DNA of 64,000 bases from an uncultured Prevotellaceae bacterium (lineage in GTDB: Bacteria; Bacteroidota; Bacteroidia; Bacteroidales; Bacteroidaceae). The notes below the pieces were generated by a model. The model made no database searches and was not told the DNA's origin. It saw only the letters and a list, made by a program, of their open reading frames with translations. Both the position numbers and the translations under genes were made by a program. Shown here one piece after another: positions 15,485-24,947 of the stretch (positions are counted from its first letter, which is position 1; each line of letters starts with the position of its first letter). The stretch spans positions 186,001 through 250,000 of the forward strand of contig CADASP010000002.1 in NCBI GenBank assembly GCA_902790625.1, written 5' to 3'.

Positions 15485-16474
15485 TTATTGCTTTTCTTCT
15501 TCTACCAGACTGGTTATTAGTCTGTCGAGGATGTCGTCAATGGTCTGCTGGTCGCCGTTGGCCCTGGCTTCGAGCATGGCCTTGGCCTCGCCCACGGGCA
15601 CCACCACCTGCCCTGTAAGTCGCATAGCATGGTCGATGTGTGCCATGCTGTCGACATCACCTTGGTCAGCAATCATGCTGAAGAGTGCCAGCTGTCCGTC
15701 AGGGTCGGGATAGTTGGAGGTGGTCTCGCAGAGTGCCGCTGCCAAGTCGCGGGCATCGTCCTGCATGCTCATGGCCTGCTGTTTCAACAATCGTGCCACA
15801 GCATTGGCCTCATCCTTGTCGCCCTCGCCGAGGGCCATCTGCATGTCGCCGATGATTACCTTCGTTTTCGGAGCCTTGCGCTCATTGTTCCTCTTCACCT
15901 TTTTAAAAATGGAGCGGAAACGGCTGGCCTCCAGCGTGTCGAAGACTTCTGGGCGTGCTGTCGAAGCTAATGTTTCCACAACGGTCTTAGCGGCAAGCAT
16001 CACCTGCACATAGTCTTCCATGCGGCGCAGTGCACTCTTTACGCCCTTAACATGGGTTGCACTGCTTTCCACCATCTGTTCTATTTGGGTCATCATGGCC
16101 TGGGCAGCATCCGCCTGCTGCGCCAGCTGATTTGCGATTTCCAACAGTTCCTTGGCCGAATCTTGAGGGTCTTTTGTCGTGGGTTCATCAGCCTTATAGG
16201 GGTTGGGGTTCCTCTTCTCCTTCCGTTGCTCCTCTATCTGGCGCAGCTTTTCTTCCATCTCCTTGATGCTGGCTTCCATGCCCATGTCGTCATCGGCATC
16301 CTCGGTGGAATCAATGGGCTGAATGGGGTCAGCTGGGGCTATGGGTTCGGTAGGGGCGACTTCGAGGATGTCGACGGGAGAATCGTCGGCCACCGACTCC
16401 TCGGCAGCTGGCGTGGGGGAACTGATCAAGTCGATGTCGAAAGACGCGAATTCGTCGTCCCAGTTGTTGGTCAT
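15485..16474 (-). CDS. Unrecognised acidic coiled-coil protein between VgrG and PAAR-like genes
   Basis: 329 residues, no signal. The first 75 residues are acidic and Pro-rich, probably disordered. Residues 65-90 are a charged helix (ASIKEMEEKLRQIEEQRKEK). The rest is predicted by composition to be helical (KELLEIANQLAQQADAAQAM, later ARLLKQQAMSMQDDARDLAA). It sits 15 bp after VgrG and 6 bp before the PAAR-like gene, so translation with the spike proteins is likely. It may be a spike adaptor or chaperone; no family motif supports that. It could alternatively be an effector. Confidence 0.55.
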   Translation of the reverse strand: MTNNWDDEFASFDIDLISSPTPAAEESVADDSPVDILEVAPTEPIAPADPIQPIDSTEDADDDMGMEASIKEMEEKLRQIEEQRKEKRNPNPYKADEPTTKDPQDSAKELLEIANQLAQQADAAQAMMTQIEQMVESSATHVKGVKSALRRMEDYVQVMLAAKTVVETLASTARPEVFDTLEASRFRSIFKKVKRNNERKAPKTKVIIGDMQMALGEGDKDEANAVARLLKQQAMSMQDDARDLAAALCETTSNYPDPDGQLALFSMIADQGDVDSMAHIDHAMRLTGQVVVPVGEAKAMLEARANGDQQTIDDILDRLITSLVEEEKQ

Positions 16475-16489
16475 GTGCGTATAGGGGGG

Positions 16490-18688
16490 TTAGCTTTCCT
16501 TGATGATGGGCGCATTGATGTCGATGCTGGCCGAGGCGGCAATCTTGGCCGAGGCGCTGGCGTTCACCTCCACCTGCATGCCCTGCATCTTAGCTTTCTG
16601 GTCCGACAGGTAACTGCTGTTCATGCCCTTGAGCTTCACATTCTGTTTTGCTTGAGCACTGAAGTTGTTGGCTGAAATCTTGCAGTCCTTGTCTACTTTG
16701 ACGATCTGGTCTTCCTTAACGTTGACATTTTGCTTCTTCTTCGATGTGATAGTCATGTCTTTCTCGGAATCGACAATCAGCTCTTTACCCGAACTGATGT
16801 TCATGTTATCGTCAGACGACTGCCACAATTCCTTTCCAGCTTCAATGTAGATGTTTTCGCCCGCCGTGGTCGACGAGTTTTTATTCACGCCAGTGTTCAT
16901 GTCGTTGTCCACATCGATAGTCATGTCGTGCTTGGCTTTCATCTTGATGTCATGTCCAGCCTCCAACTTGATGTCTTTGTCGGCATACAGCTCTATGTTT
17001 CCTTTCGACTTCAGCTTGATGAGCTTTTGGTCGGTGGAGATGAGGATGTCGTAGTTGTGCGTCTGGTTGTCGTAGATTTGGATGAAGCCGCCCTTTCCCC
17101 ACGAGTCGCCACTCTCGTTGTCGTGGATTTCAATAGTGTGTCCGCTGGCGGTTCGTATGGCCTTCACGTTGTTGCTGCCAGGGTTCCATCCGCTGTCGAC
17201 GGGGTGCTGCGGGCCGAAGAGCGACCCAACGACGTAGGGCCGCTCAAAGTTGCCATCCTCGAAGTCGACGAAGACCTCGGTGAACTTTTCGGGAATGAGA
17301 TGCACGCCGAAGCACGGGTCGTTGCCCCCCACGTATTGCTGCGTCACGTGTATCCATGGTGTATTGCCATTGGGATTGCCTTCTTTGTATTCATTCATCT
17401 GCCAATGGAAACGCACTTTCACGCGGCCCCAGTGCTTGGGGTCGTCGGTTTCCACCACCATGGCACGCACGGGGTGGTCGCAGTGTGGGAACACGGTGGG
17501 GTTGTAATAAGGGGGATAGCTGATTTTGGCGGTGATGCCCTGGAACTGGTTGCGATACTCATCGTCGACGCCGAAGGTGTGGATGACGTCGGTGATGAGG
17601 ATTTCTTCTTGCTGCACCTCGCTCTTCTCGGTCGATGTGCCGCTGATGTAGTTGTCGAGGATGGTGAGCTTGGTGCCTATGCGCATCTTCGAGCAGAAGG
17701 TGGTGCCCTGATAGATGAGCATGTTGGAGCGCAGCGCATGCTGCTCGGCAGTGAACTGCTCCTTGTGCGTGCCCGGCTGGGGTTTCTTACCCTCGGCCTC
17801 GCTGTCCTCCTCGATGCTGGCTCCGTCGACGAACAGGCGTGTTCGCGCCGGATATACCTTCTTGGAAGCAGCAAAGGTGGCGTCGTTGAGCTTGTTGCCG
17901 GTGTCGCCCTGATCTTCGCCCAGGAATGCGTTGGCGCAGCCCATCTCGTTATAAGTCATGACGGCATAGCCAAACATCTGGTGCGATGTGCGCAGCGACA
18001 CACTGTAGTCCTCGATGTCGAGGCTGGGGTATTTCAGTTGCAGCGACTCGGTGGTTTTGTCGTCGAGCTTTCCGAAGAAGAGCTTCTTGCCATTGCAGAA
18101 CATCCACTCGCCGTAGCGCTGCGCCAGCCGCTGCAGAAACTGGCAGTCGGTTTCTTTGTACTGCACCGTGTAGAAGATGTTGTCGGTGTGCTGCGGCGTA
18201 CCCTCCACCTCGATGTTGTTGCGCTCCTTTGCCACGGCCGAGACGATGCCCTGCAGCGTGGAGGCGTTGTACATGTGGCAATTGGGATGGTTGACCATGG
18301 CGGCATCCTTAGAGAGGCACTCCACCTGAATGACGTACTCGCTGTCGTGGCGTGCCGCATGCGCCGAGGCCACAACCCCCTGGAACTCCAGGTCGGCCGT
18401 CTTGCCGCCGCCGTCGGAGTAGTTGGTCTGCTGCTTCTCGATGACATCGGTCTGCAAGGTGAGCGTCACCTCCTGACCGATGATGGCCGAGCAGGCCGAG
18501 AACTGTATCTCGCTGATGTCTTCTTCAGGGTCTTTGCGCAACTCGAACGACAACGTGCATGGCTTCAGCAGTTGCTGGTGCATCTTGAAAGCGTCGAGAC
18601 GATAGGGAGCACCGGCGATGTCGATTTTGAAGCCTTTCGACTCGGTGCCCGCGATGCTGACTCGTATTTGGTTGACGGAAATGGACAT
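16490..18688 (-). CDS. tssI: VgrG spike protein (TssI)
   Basis: 732 residues. Residues 1-370 resemble the gp27-like hub (FYTVQYKETDCQFLQRLAQRYGEWMF is the typical tail-hub motif). Residues about 400-500 form the gp5-type OB region (HPVRAMVVETDDPKHWGRVKVRFHW, TPWIHVTQQYVGG, GSLFGPQHP). The rest is a long beta-helix needle with short Lys/Asp repeats (KSKGNIELYADKDIKLEAGH). VgrG caps the Hcp tube and carries the PAAR tip and effectors. No extra C-terminal toxin domain is present, so cargo is probably carried by partner proteins. Typical length for Bacteroidetes VgrG. Confidence 0.93.
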   Translation of the reverse strand: MSISVNQIRVSIAGTESKGFKIDIAGAPYRLDAFKMHQQLLKPCTLSFELRKDPEEDISEIQFSACSAIIGQEVTLTLQTDVIEKQQTNYSDGGGKTADLEFQGVVASAHAARHDSEYVIQVECLSKDAAMVNHPNCHMYNASTLQGIVSAVAKERNNIEVEGTPQHTDNIFYTVQYKETDCQFLQRLAQRYGEWMFCNGKKLFFGKLDDKTTESLQLKYPSLDIEDYSVSLRTSHQMFGYAVMTYNEMGCANAFLGEDQGDTGNKLNDATFAASKKVYPARTRLFVDGASIEEDSEAEGKKPQPGTHKEQFTAEQHALRSNMLIYQGTTFCSKMRIGTKLTILDNYISGTSTEKSEVQQEEILITDVIHTFGVDDEYRNQFQGITAKISYPPYYNPTVFPHCDHPVRAMVVETDDPKHWGRVKVRFHWQMNEYKEGNPNGNTPWIHVTQQYVGGNDPCFGVHLIPEKFTEVFVDFEDGNFERPYVVGSLFGPQHPVDSGWNPGSNNVKAIRTASGHTIEIHDNESGDSWGKGGFIQIYDNQTHNYDILISTDQKLIKLKSKGNIELYADKDIKLEAGHDIKMKAKHDMTIDVDNDMNTGVNKNSSTTAGENIYIEAGKELWQSSDDNMNISSGKELIVDSEKDMTITSKKKQNVNVKEDQIVKVDKDCKISANNFSAQAKQNVKLKGMNSSYLSDQKAKMQGMQVEVNASASAKIAASASIDINAPIIKES

Positions 18689-18756
18689 GGGCGTTTTATT
18701 TCAGAATGACGAATGATGAACCAAAACAGTGATGACGTAAGCAGCTGATGCCCAGC

Positions 18757-21700
18757 CTACGTCCACTTGTTGTCGAAGGTGGCCGTTTCGTTGACTCCCA
18801 CGACGATCACCTCGGCGGCGATGGTAATCTGCGAATACATCAGCTTCGAGTCGCTGTCGTTGAAATAGTCGCGCAGCCCCACGCAGTAGGCGTTCTTGAA
18901 ATTCACCGTCTTGAAGCAGCGTTTGTTCTGTCGCGCCCACACCACGAACTTCAGGTAGCCGTCGTAGACGAGCGTCTTCTCGAACATCCAGTTGTAGAAG
19001 AACACGTCGTCGTCGCTGGTGGCGGGCATGGTGAAGGTGATGCGCCCTCCACGCGGACGTGCCGATGGCTTGCCGGTGCTGTCGCAGAGCTGCGAGAAGT
19101 CGTAGCTGCACTCCACGATGCCATATTTCTTGTTGTTGATGACCACCTTTCCGTGGAAGGCGTCGTTGTCGTTGGCCGAAGGAGCCTTCGGCACGTCGCC
19201 CAGCCCCGCTGCGAGGTTGTCGACGGCACCCTTGGCCGATGCCTTGAGGTCGCCGCCTAAGCCCAGTGCCTCGGCAAAGCCATTGGCAATGTTGTCCACG
19301 GCATCCTTCGCCAGGTTCTTCAGTTGGGCGGTGAGGTTGTTCAGCGTGTTCGTCACCTGCTCCTTCAACTTGTTGACGGCGTTGTTGACAGCCTCCTTGC
19401 CCTTGTTGAGCAGTTCCTGCCCTTTCTCCTTCACGGCATTGGCCACCTCTTTCGCCTTCTCCTTGGCCTGGTTCACGGCATCCTTGGCACCGTTGACCAG
19501 CTTCTGGGCCTCATCCTTGATTTCCTGTGCCGCCTTCTTCACGCCATCCTTAATCTGGTTCACCGTGTTGAGGGCTTCCTCCTTGATGGCGTTATAGGTC
19601 TCCACCACCTCTTTCTTGGCGGCCTCGTAGGCTTCCTTGGCCTCAGCCTTCACGGCGTTGTAGGTCTCAGTGACCTCCTTCTTGGCGGCATCATAGGTCT
19701 TCTTGGCCTCATCCTTCACGGCGTTGTAGGCCTTTTGGGCCTCGTCCTTGGCGGCGTTGTAGGCCTCCTGGGCTTTCCCCTTGGCGGCGTTGTAGGCCGC
19801 TTCGGCCTCGCCCTTCACCGAGTTGTACACCTCCTGGGCCTTTCCCTTGGCAGCGTTATAGGCATCCTCGGCCTTGCCCTTCACCGAGTTGTAGACCTCC
19901 TCGGCCTTCGCCTTGGCCGTGTTGTAGGCATCTTCGGCCTTTCCCTTCACCTGGTTGTAGACTTCTTCGGCCTTCGCCTTGGCATTGTTGTAGGCCTCCT
20001 CGGCCTTGCCCTTCACCTGGTTGTATGCCTCCTCGGCCTTCGCCTTGGCGGTGTTGTAAGCCTCCTCGGCCTTTCCCTTCACCTGATTGTACACCTCCTC
20101 GGCCTTCGCCTTGGCAGTGTTGTAAGCCTGCTGCGCCTTCTCCTTGGCGGTGTCGTATGCCTTCTGCGCCGTTTCCTTGGCAGAGTTGTAGACCTCTTGC
20201 GCCTTCTTCTTGGCGGCATCCAAGGTCTCCTGTGCCTTCTGCTTCAACTGGTTGTAGGCTTGCTCGGCCTTCTGCTTGGCTGCATCGAGGGTCTCACGTG
20301 CCTTTTGCATGGCAGCGTCGTAAGCCTGCTGTGCCCTCTGCATGGCATCGTTGTAGGCTTGCGAAGCCCTGTCGTAGAGCTGCCCTGCCTGTTGCTTGGC
20401 GTTTTCGTAGGCCTGCTTGGCCGCTTGCGATGCGCTGTCGTAGGCCTGTTGGGCAGTCTGCTTGGCCTGTTCGCAAGTGTCCTTGGCCTTGCTCACCGCC
20501 TGGTTGAAGGCTTGCTGGGCTTGCTGCTGGGCGCTGTCGAAGGTCTGCTGGGCTTGCTGCAAGGCTCCGTCGAGTGCTTGCTGGGCCTGCTGGGTAGCGC
20601 TGCTCAGGGTCTGCTGGGCTTGCTGCATGGTGCTGTCGAGCGTCTGCTTGGCATCCTGCATGGTGCTTTCGAGAGCTTGCTGGGCTTGCTGCGTGGCGTT
20701 ATCGAGCGTCTGCTTGGCCTCCTGCATGGTGCTGTCGAGGGTCTGCTGAGCCTCCTGCATCGTGTTCTCGAGGGTCTGCTTGGCCTCCTGCGTGGCACTG
20801 TCGAGTGTCTGCTTGGCCTCCTGCATGGTGTTCTCGAACTCTTGCTTGGCCTCCTGCGTGGCACTGTCGAGCGTCTGCTGTGCCTCCTGCATGGAGCTTT
20901 CGAGCGTTTGCTTGGCTTGCTGTGTGGAGCTGTCGAACGACTGCTGTGCATCCTGCTGCATCGAGGCGAGGGCCTGCTGGGCCTGCTGCGTGGCGTTGTC
21001 GAGCGTCTGCTGGGCTTGCTGTATGGTGTCCTCGTAGGCCTCCTTGGCTTCCGAAGCCACCTCCTGGCCCATCTCCTGAGCCTGCTCCACCAGCTCGTTG
21101 ATTCTCTGCTCAGCAGCATCGCAAGCCTCCAAGGCCTTCTGCTGAGCCTGGTCCACGACCTCGTTCACCTTCGACTCCAGTTCGGCGGCCGCCTCTTCAG
21201 CCTTCTGCTGCATCTGCTCGGCCGCCTGTTCGGCCTGTTGCTGCACCTGGCTGGCCACCTCGTCGGCTTGCTGCTGAGCTTGGTCGTAGGCATCGCTGGC
21301 GGCGCTTTCCACTTCCGAAATCTTGTCGCCCAGCTGTTGCCCCGCCTGGTCGATGGCGTTCTGCGCCATCTGCTGCATCCCCTCAGTGGCATTCTGCACC
21401 GTGTTGGACACCTGCGACAGCGTGTCCTGCACCTGTGGCTTCACGGCATCGAGAGCCCCCTGCGCCTGTTGCTGTGCGGTGCTGGCCACATCGGTGAGCT
21501 GCTGCTGCACCCCAGCGCCAGCATCCTGCATCTGCTGCTGGGCAGCTTCGGTAGCTTCGTTAATCTGCTGCTGGGCTTCGGCCATCATCTGCTGCGTCTG
21601 CGCCTTGGCTTCATCCATGGTAGCCTGTGCCGTTGACTGTGCGTCCTGTATGGCAGCATCAATCTGTCCTTTCAAGTCGCCCATCTGGTCGCCAGCGGCT

Positions 21701-22245
21701 CCCATGGCATCGCCAGCCATCTGCTGGGCTTGTCCCGCTGCCTCGCCAACGGCTTGCTGTGCTTGTGCCATGGCATCACCAGCCATCTGCTGAGCTTGGG
21801 CAGCAGCTTGACCAGCGGCTTGTTCGACTGCACTCGCAGCTTCACCTGCGACCTGCTGTGCGGCTCCCGCTGCTTGACCTGCGGCTTGCTGGGCAGCCCC
21901 TGCGGCTTGTTCGGCTGCACTTGCGGCTTGTTGGGCGGCACCTGCGGCTTGACCTGCTGCTTGTTCGGCTGCACCCGCTGCTTGCCCCGCAGCTTGCTGA
22001 GCGGCACCTGCGGCTTGACTCGCAGCTTGTTCTGCTGCACCTGCAACTTGCCCAGCTGCCTGCTGAGCGGCTCCTGCGGCCTGTGCTGCTGCGCCTTGCG
22101 CGGCATCAGCGGCACTGGCTGCAGCACCTGCCGCGTGCTTTGCAGCACCAGCAGCTTGTTGTGCGGCACCCGCTACGCCATTCTTTGCGGCACCAGCGGC
22201 TTCGGCGGCCTCGTTAATGATTGAGTCGAAATTAAGAAAGTCCAT
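18757..22245 (-). CDS. Giant 11-residue-repeat protein with C-terminal Hcp (TssD) domain
   Basis: 1,162 residues from ATG at 22,245; a start at 22,335 would add 30 atypical residues. After MDFLNFDSIINEA, residues about 15-980 are continuous hendecad repeats: first AAGAAQQAAGQ types, then TMQEAKQTLDS types, then VKGKAEEAYNQ and AKAKAEEVYNS types, like LEA group 3 or tape-measure helices. The last 133 residues (1030-1162) match the Hcp/TssD fold: VVINNKKYGIVECSYDF, GGRITFTMPATSD, FVVWARQNKR, ending VNETATFDNKWT. As one helix the repeat part could span about 150 nm. It lies between the normal Hcp and VgrG. A tube-length, lumen or surface role is inferred; a known evolved-Hcp toxin domain is not seen. 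Confidence 0.85.
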   Translation of the reverse strand: MDFLNFDSIINEAAEAAGAAKNGVAGAAQQAAGAAKHAAGAAASAADAAQGAAAQAAGAAQQAAGQVAGAAEQAASQAAGAAQQAAGQAAGAAEQAAGQAAGAAQQAASAAEQAAGAAQQAAGQAAGAAQQVAGEAASAVEQAAGQAAAQAQQMAGDAMAQAQQAVGEAAGQAQQMAGDAMGAAGDQMGDLKGQIDAAIQDAQSTAQATMDEAKAQTQQMMAEAQQQINEATEAAQQQMQDAGAGVQQQLTDVASTAQQQAQGALDAVKPQVQDTLSQVSNTVQNATEGMQQMAQNAIDQAGQQLGDKISEVESAASDAYDQAQQQADEVASQVQQQAEQAAEQMQQKAEEAAAELESKVNEVVDQAQQKALEACDAAEQRINELVEQAQEMGQEVASEAKEAYEDTIQQAQQTLDNATQQAQQALASMQQDAQQSFDSSTQQAKQTLESSMQEAQQTLDSATQEAKQEFENTMQEAKQTLDSATQEAKQTLENTMQEAQQTLDSTMQEAKQTLDNATQQAQQALESTMQDAKQTLDSTMQQAQQTLSSATQQAQQALDGALQQAQQTFDSAQQQAQQAFNQAVSKAKDTCEQAKQTAQQAYDSASQAAKQAYENAKQQAGQLYDRASQAYNDAMQRAQQAYDAAMQKARETLDAAKQKAEQAYNQLKQKAQETLDAAKKKAQEVYNSAKETAQKAYDTAKEKAQQAYNTAKAKAEEVYNQVKGKAEEAYNTAKAKAEEAYNQVKGKAEEAYNNAKAKAEEVYNQVKGKAEDAYNTAKAKAEEVYNSVKGKAEDAYNAAKGKAQEVYNSVKGEAEAAYNAAKGKAQEAYNAAKDEAQKAYNAVKDEAKKTYDAAKKEVTETYNAVKAEAKEAYEAAKKEVVETYNAIKEEALNTVNQIKDGVKKAAQEIKDEAQKLVNGAKDAVNQAKEKAKEVANAVKEKGQELLNKGKEAVNNAVNKLKEQVTNTLNNLTAQLKNLAKDAVDNIANGFAEALGLGGDLKASAKGAVDNLAAGLGDVPKAPSANDNDAFHGKVVINNKKYGIVECSYDFSQLCDSTGKPSARPRGGRITFTMPATSDDDVFFYNWMFEKTLVYDGYLKFVVWARQNKRCFKTVNFKNAYCVGLRDYFNDSDSKLMYSQITIAAEVIVVGVNETATFDNKWT
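19600..22200 (-). repeat. 33-bp periodic coding repeats in the Hcp-fusion gene
   Basis: About 80 tandem units of 33 bp encode the 11-residue repeats. Three blocks differ in sequence: Ala/Gln/Gly-rich (about 21,700-22,200), Gln/Thr/Ser-rich (about 20,500-21,100) and Lys/Glu/Tyr-rich (about 19,600-20,300). Neighbouring units are very alike at DNA level, so copy number is likely to vary between strains and to be collapsed in short-read assemblies. Confidence 0.85.
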
Positions 22246-22434
22246 ATATAATAATGTATAGAGATGAGGGGAGACTATTATCGTATCAGCAATTGCAGCC
22301 TTCACAACCAAAGAGGCACTTTTGGCATTTGGCATGCAGTGAAGGATTGTAGGGGGAAGGAACGAAAATAAAAGCGGAAAGGCTTGAGGTCTGGGTCTTC
22401 GTCAGGCCCAAACCCCAAACCCATGAGGATAGAC

Positions 22435-22842
22435 TTAGTTGTCGATGGTCCAGCGGTTGTTGTGCTGGGCATTGCCCATCTTGATGACTTTAGCCGAGAT
22501 GCAGAACTCCTCGTACTGCTGTACCTCGTTCTTGTTGTCGTAGGTCTCGGCATACTCCACCATGTAGCCCTCTTCGAAGTCGAGGTGCTTCATCTCGCCA
22601 CCCTGGCGGTTGGGCCATGAGATGGTGCCGTTCTTCGACATGTAGGTGTCGCACATCCACTCGAGCAGGTCGGTGTTGCCATCATCGTTTGACTTCACTT
22701 TCACGTAGATCTTGCCGCCACGGGTGGTGCCAGTGGGCTGACCCTCGACATCGGTCTGCTGGTTGAGTTCGTAACGAACATACATTACTTCGCGCTCGGC
22801 AATGCCATCAGCATTGATGGTTACAGTTCTCTGTGCTGCCAT
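22435..22842 (-). CDS. tssD: Hcp tube protein (TssD)
   Basis: 135 residues, no signal. The Bacteroidetes TssD pattern is clear: VMYVRYELNQQTDVEGQPTG, TRGGKIYVKVKS, DLLEWMCDTYMSK, GYMVEYAETYDN and the final AKVIKMGNAQHNNRW. Hcp hexamers stack into the inner tube that is expelled on sheath contraction. It follows TssC by 114 bp and precedes the giant Hcp fusion, so the locus encodes two different Hcp-fold proteins. The length is standard. Confidence 0.92.
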   Translation of the reverse strand: MAAQRTVTINADGIAEREVMYVRYELNQQTDVEGQPTGTTRGGKIYVKVKSNDDGNTDLLEWMCDTYMSKNGTISWPNRQGGEMKHLDFEEGYMVEYAETYDNKNEVQQYEEFCISAKVIKMGNAQHNNRWTIDN

Positions 22843-22956
22843 AATTGAAATGTTTTAAAGGGTTAATAATAAAAGCTTTTAAAAAAGGTTGTTAATAAGA
22901 ACAAACGAGAGGGAATAGGATTCTGCACGGGTGCAGAATCCTACTGAGAGATTAGA

Positions 22957-24336
22957 TTAAGACACGCTGGTGTCCCACTCGGTGCCGGCGTCGCCGTTGT
23001 GGCCGGTGAGCGAGATAAAGAAGTTCTTGGCGGCGAAGAAAGGCTTCAGCTCCACCTCGATCTTGATGTCCTTCGTCTTGGGATCCTGGTTGATGCTCTT
23101 CAGGTTGTAGTTCTCGATGAGTCGGCCCGGGCCTTTGTAGTCGCTCAGGAAGTCGTGGACGGCCTGCTGCAACTCGGCCTTCACGCTGCTGTTCCAGTTG
23201 ATGAACGCCTCGTCGTTGAAGAAGTTCTGGAACACCTTTCCAATCCAGTCGAAGACACGCACGATGGGATACTCCTGCAGTCCGATGGTGGCTCCGTTGT
23301 AGAGCGAGCGGTTCGAGAAGGCCATGGTGCGTCCGTCCTCCTCGACCATGGGGATGACACCCATGTCGATGATGGCAGCAATCTCGCTCTTGCGCAAATC
23401 CATGCGAGCACCCTTCACATTCGACAGCGTGCCATACTTCTTGCCGGCGCAGCCCTGAGCGATGACGGTCTCCTCGGTGTTGGTCATGCGACCGGCCAGT
23501 GCTGCCGAAGCGGGGATGTAGAGGTCGTCGTCCTCACCTGCCAGCTCACTCTTCTTGCGGCCGAGGATGTAGTTGGCGGTCATCACCACGTTGGCCATCT
23601 TGGCCTCCTGGCTCTGGATGTTGGCATCGTCGAGTTCGTCCTTCAGCATCGAGAAGTTCAGACTGTCCTTGAAGTCGGTGAGCATGATGACCTTGTTACG
23701 ATAGGCCGTGTCGGCCCACATGCGGGTGACGGTGGCATCGCCGATATATCCAGGCATAATGAGCAGCGAGTAGTTGTTCTTCAGGCTCAGACGGTCGTAG
23801 TAGCGCTCCAGCTCGTCGCGGATGGCGAGTGTGTCCTCCGAGTCGTGGTACTCCAACTCTTCCTTGTTCACGTTCATCAGCGTGAGGCAGTCAATCTTGC
23901 CCTGTCCGGCATTGGCGAAGAAGGAGTCGAGTGCACGGTAGGTGATCTCCAGCTTCTGCACCTCGTCGTGCACGGTGAAGAGGTTGTTCTTCAGGTTGGT
24001 CTCAGCCTTGGCCAGCTTCTCCTTGCACTGGTCGATGATCTCCATGGGGTCGCTGCCGCCCTCTTCGAGGATGCTCACCCAGAGTTCCAGCTCGTTCTTC
24101 AGCTTCTTGCGTCCATCGGCATAAGCAGCGTCGTTGAGGAAGATATTCTTCACGGCCTTGCGGCGGGGATCCATGTTCTCAACGCCCTTGATGAGGCCCT
24201 TGAGCATCTGGAAGCCTCCAAACTTGCTCAGCCCATTAACGCTGGTATCGAGCAATTGTGAAGGGTTCTCTATTTTTTCTCTTTCACGAAGTCCGAGGGC
24301 TTGGCCCTGCTCTTCTTGTTTCAGTTCTTCTGCCAT
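22957..24336 (-). CDS. tssC: T6SS contractile sheath large subunit (TssC)
   Basis: 459 residues. It shows features of Bacteroidetes TssC: KFGGFQMLKGLIKGVENM near the start, YSLLIMPGYIGDATVTRMWAD, a conserved GRMTNTEETVIAQG region, and a C-terminal handshake part (NYNLKSINQDPKTKDIKIEV, ELKPFFAAKNFFISLTG). TssB and TssC heterodimers form the contractile sheath around the Hcp tube. Order ClpV, TssB, TssC, Hcp supports the call. No frame damage is seen. Confidence 0.92.
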   Translation of the reverse strand: MAEELKQEEQGQALGLREREKIENPSQLLDTSVNGLSKFGGFQMLKGLIKGVENMDPRRKAVKNIFLNDAAYADGRKKLKNELELWVSILEEGGSDPMEIIDQCKEKLAKAETNLKNNLFTVHDEVQKLEITYRALDSFFANAGQGKIDCLTLMNVNKEELEYHDSEDTLAIRDELERYYDRLSLKNNYSLLIMPGYIGDATVTRMWADTAYRNKVIMLTDFKDSLNFSMLKDELDDANIQSQEAKMANVVMTANYILGRKKSELAGEDDDLYIPASAALAGRMTNTEETVIAQGCAGKKYGTLSNVKGARMDLRKSEIAAIIDMGVIPMVEEDGRTMAFSNRSLYNGATIGLQEYPIVRVFDWIGKVFQNFFNDEAFINWNSSVKAELQQAVHDFLSDYKGPGRLIENYNLKSINQDPKTKDIKIEVELKPFFAAKNFFISLTGHNGDAGTEWDTSVS

Positions 24337-24401
24337 AGTTTTTTTATGGGTTTTTATGGGATTAATGAGTTTAATGGGTTGGATGAGAGAGGGGGCGAGG
24401 A

Positions 24402-24857
24402 TTACTCGGCGGCCTCTATTTCGGCGAGGAGAGCCTTGAGGGCGTTCTTCAGGTTGCCGCGTGCAGCCTCGTCCTTGAGTGCGGTGCGCAGCGACTTGTT
24501 CTTCTCCAGCTGGCGGATGACGCTGTTGTAAGCATCAATCTTCGACTTTGCGCCACTCATCAGTGCGCTGTTGGCGATGAGTGCCTCGTCCTCGAAGTCC
24601 TTGATCGACTTGAAATCAAAGTCCTCGTAAACGGCTCCACCTTCTTCGTTCTCCAAGGCCACGTCCTTCTTGGAGGGCTGGTAGTGCTCAAACACGTCCT
24701 TCATGCTCTTGGCCTTGAAGCCTTCGCGGTCCTCGTCGCTCTGTGGAGCTTCGTCGGTGAACTGGTCGGCGTAGAGAGCCCGGTTCTGTGGGAACTCGAT
24801 GATGCCGTCTTGTGCCTCTACATCAAGCACCTTGGTGATAACAGTTTTTCTTGCCAT
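24402..24857 (-). CDS. tssB: T6SS contractile sheath small subunit (TssB)
   Basis: 151 residues. VFEHYQPSKKDVALENEEGG, then YEDFDFKSIKDFEDEALIAN and a helical C-terminus (YNSVIRQLEKNKSLRTALKD) match TssB, whose C-terminal strand and helix interlock with TssC and expose the ClpV-binding helix. It lies 65 bp upstream of TssC. Length is typical. Confidence 0.9.
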   Translation of the reverse strand: MARKTVITKVLDVEAQDGIIEFPQNRALYADQFTDEAPQSDEDREGFKAKSMKDVFEHYQPSKKDVALENEEGGAVYEDFDFKSIKDFEDEALIANSALMSGAKSKIDAYNSVIRQLEKNKSLRTALKDEAARGNLKNALKALLAEIEAAE

Positions 24858-24947
24858 AATTGTTTTGGGGGTTTATAAGTTAATAATAAAGGATGATTGC
24901 TGTTGGGTGATGCCGTGTGATGTCTTGTCCACGGCGTTCATTTCGTT

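Noticed and set aside
19324..21636. A 770-residue Leu/Gly-rich plus-strand frame
   Set aside because: It is the complement of the 33-bp repeats of the Hcp-fusion gene; the period comes from the real gene and the product has no start context or domain.
22245..22335. The upstream start of the Hcp-fusion gene
   Set aside because: The extra 30 residues are unlike the repeat protein and the ATG at 22,245 gives a sensible helical N-terminus; I therefore chose the shorter form.
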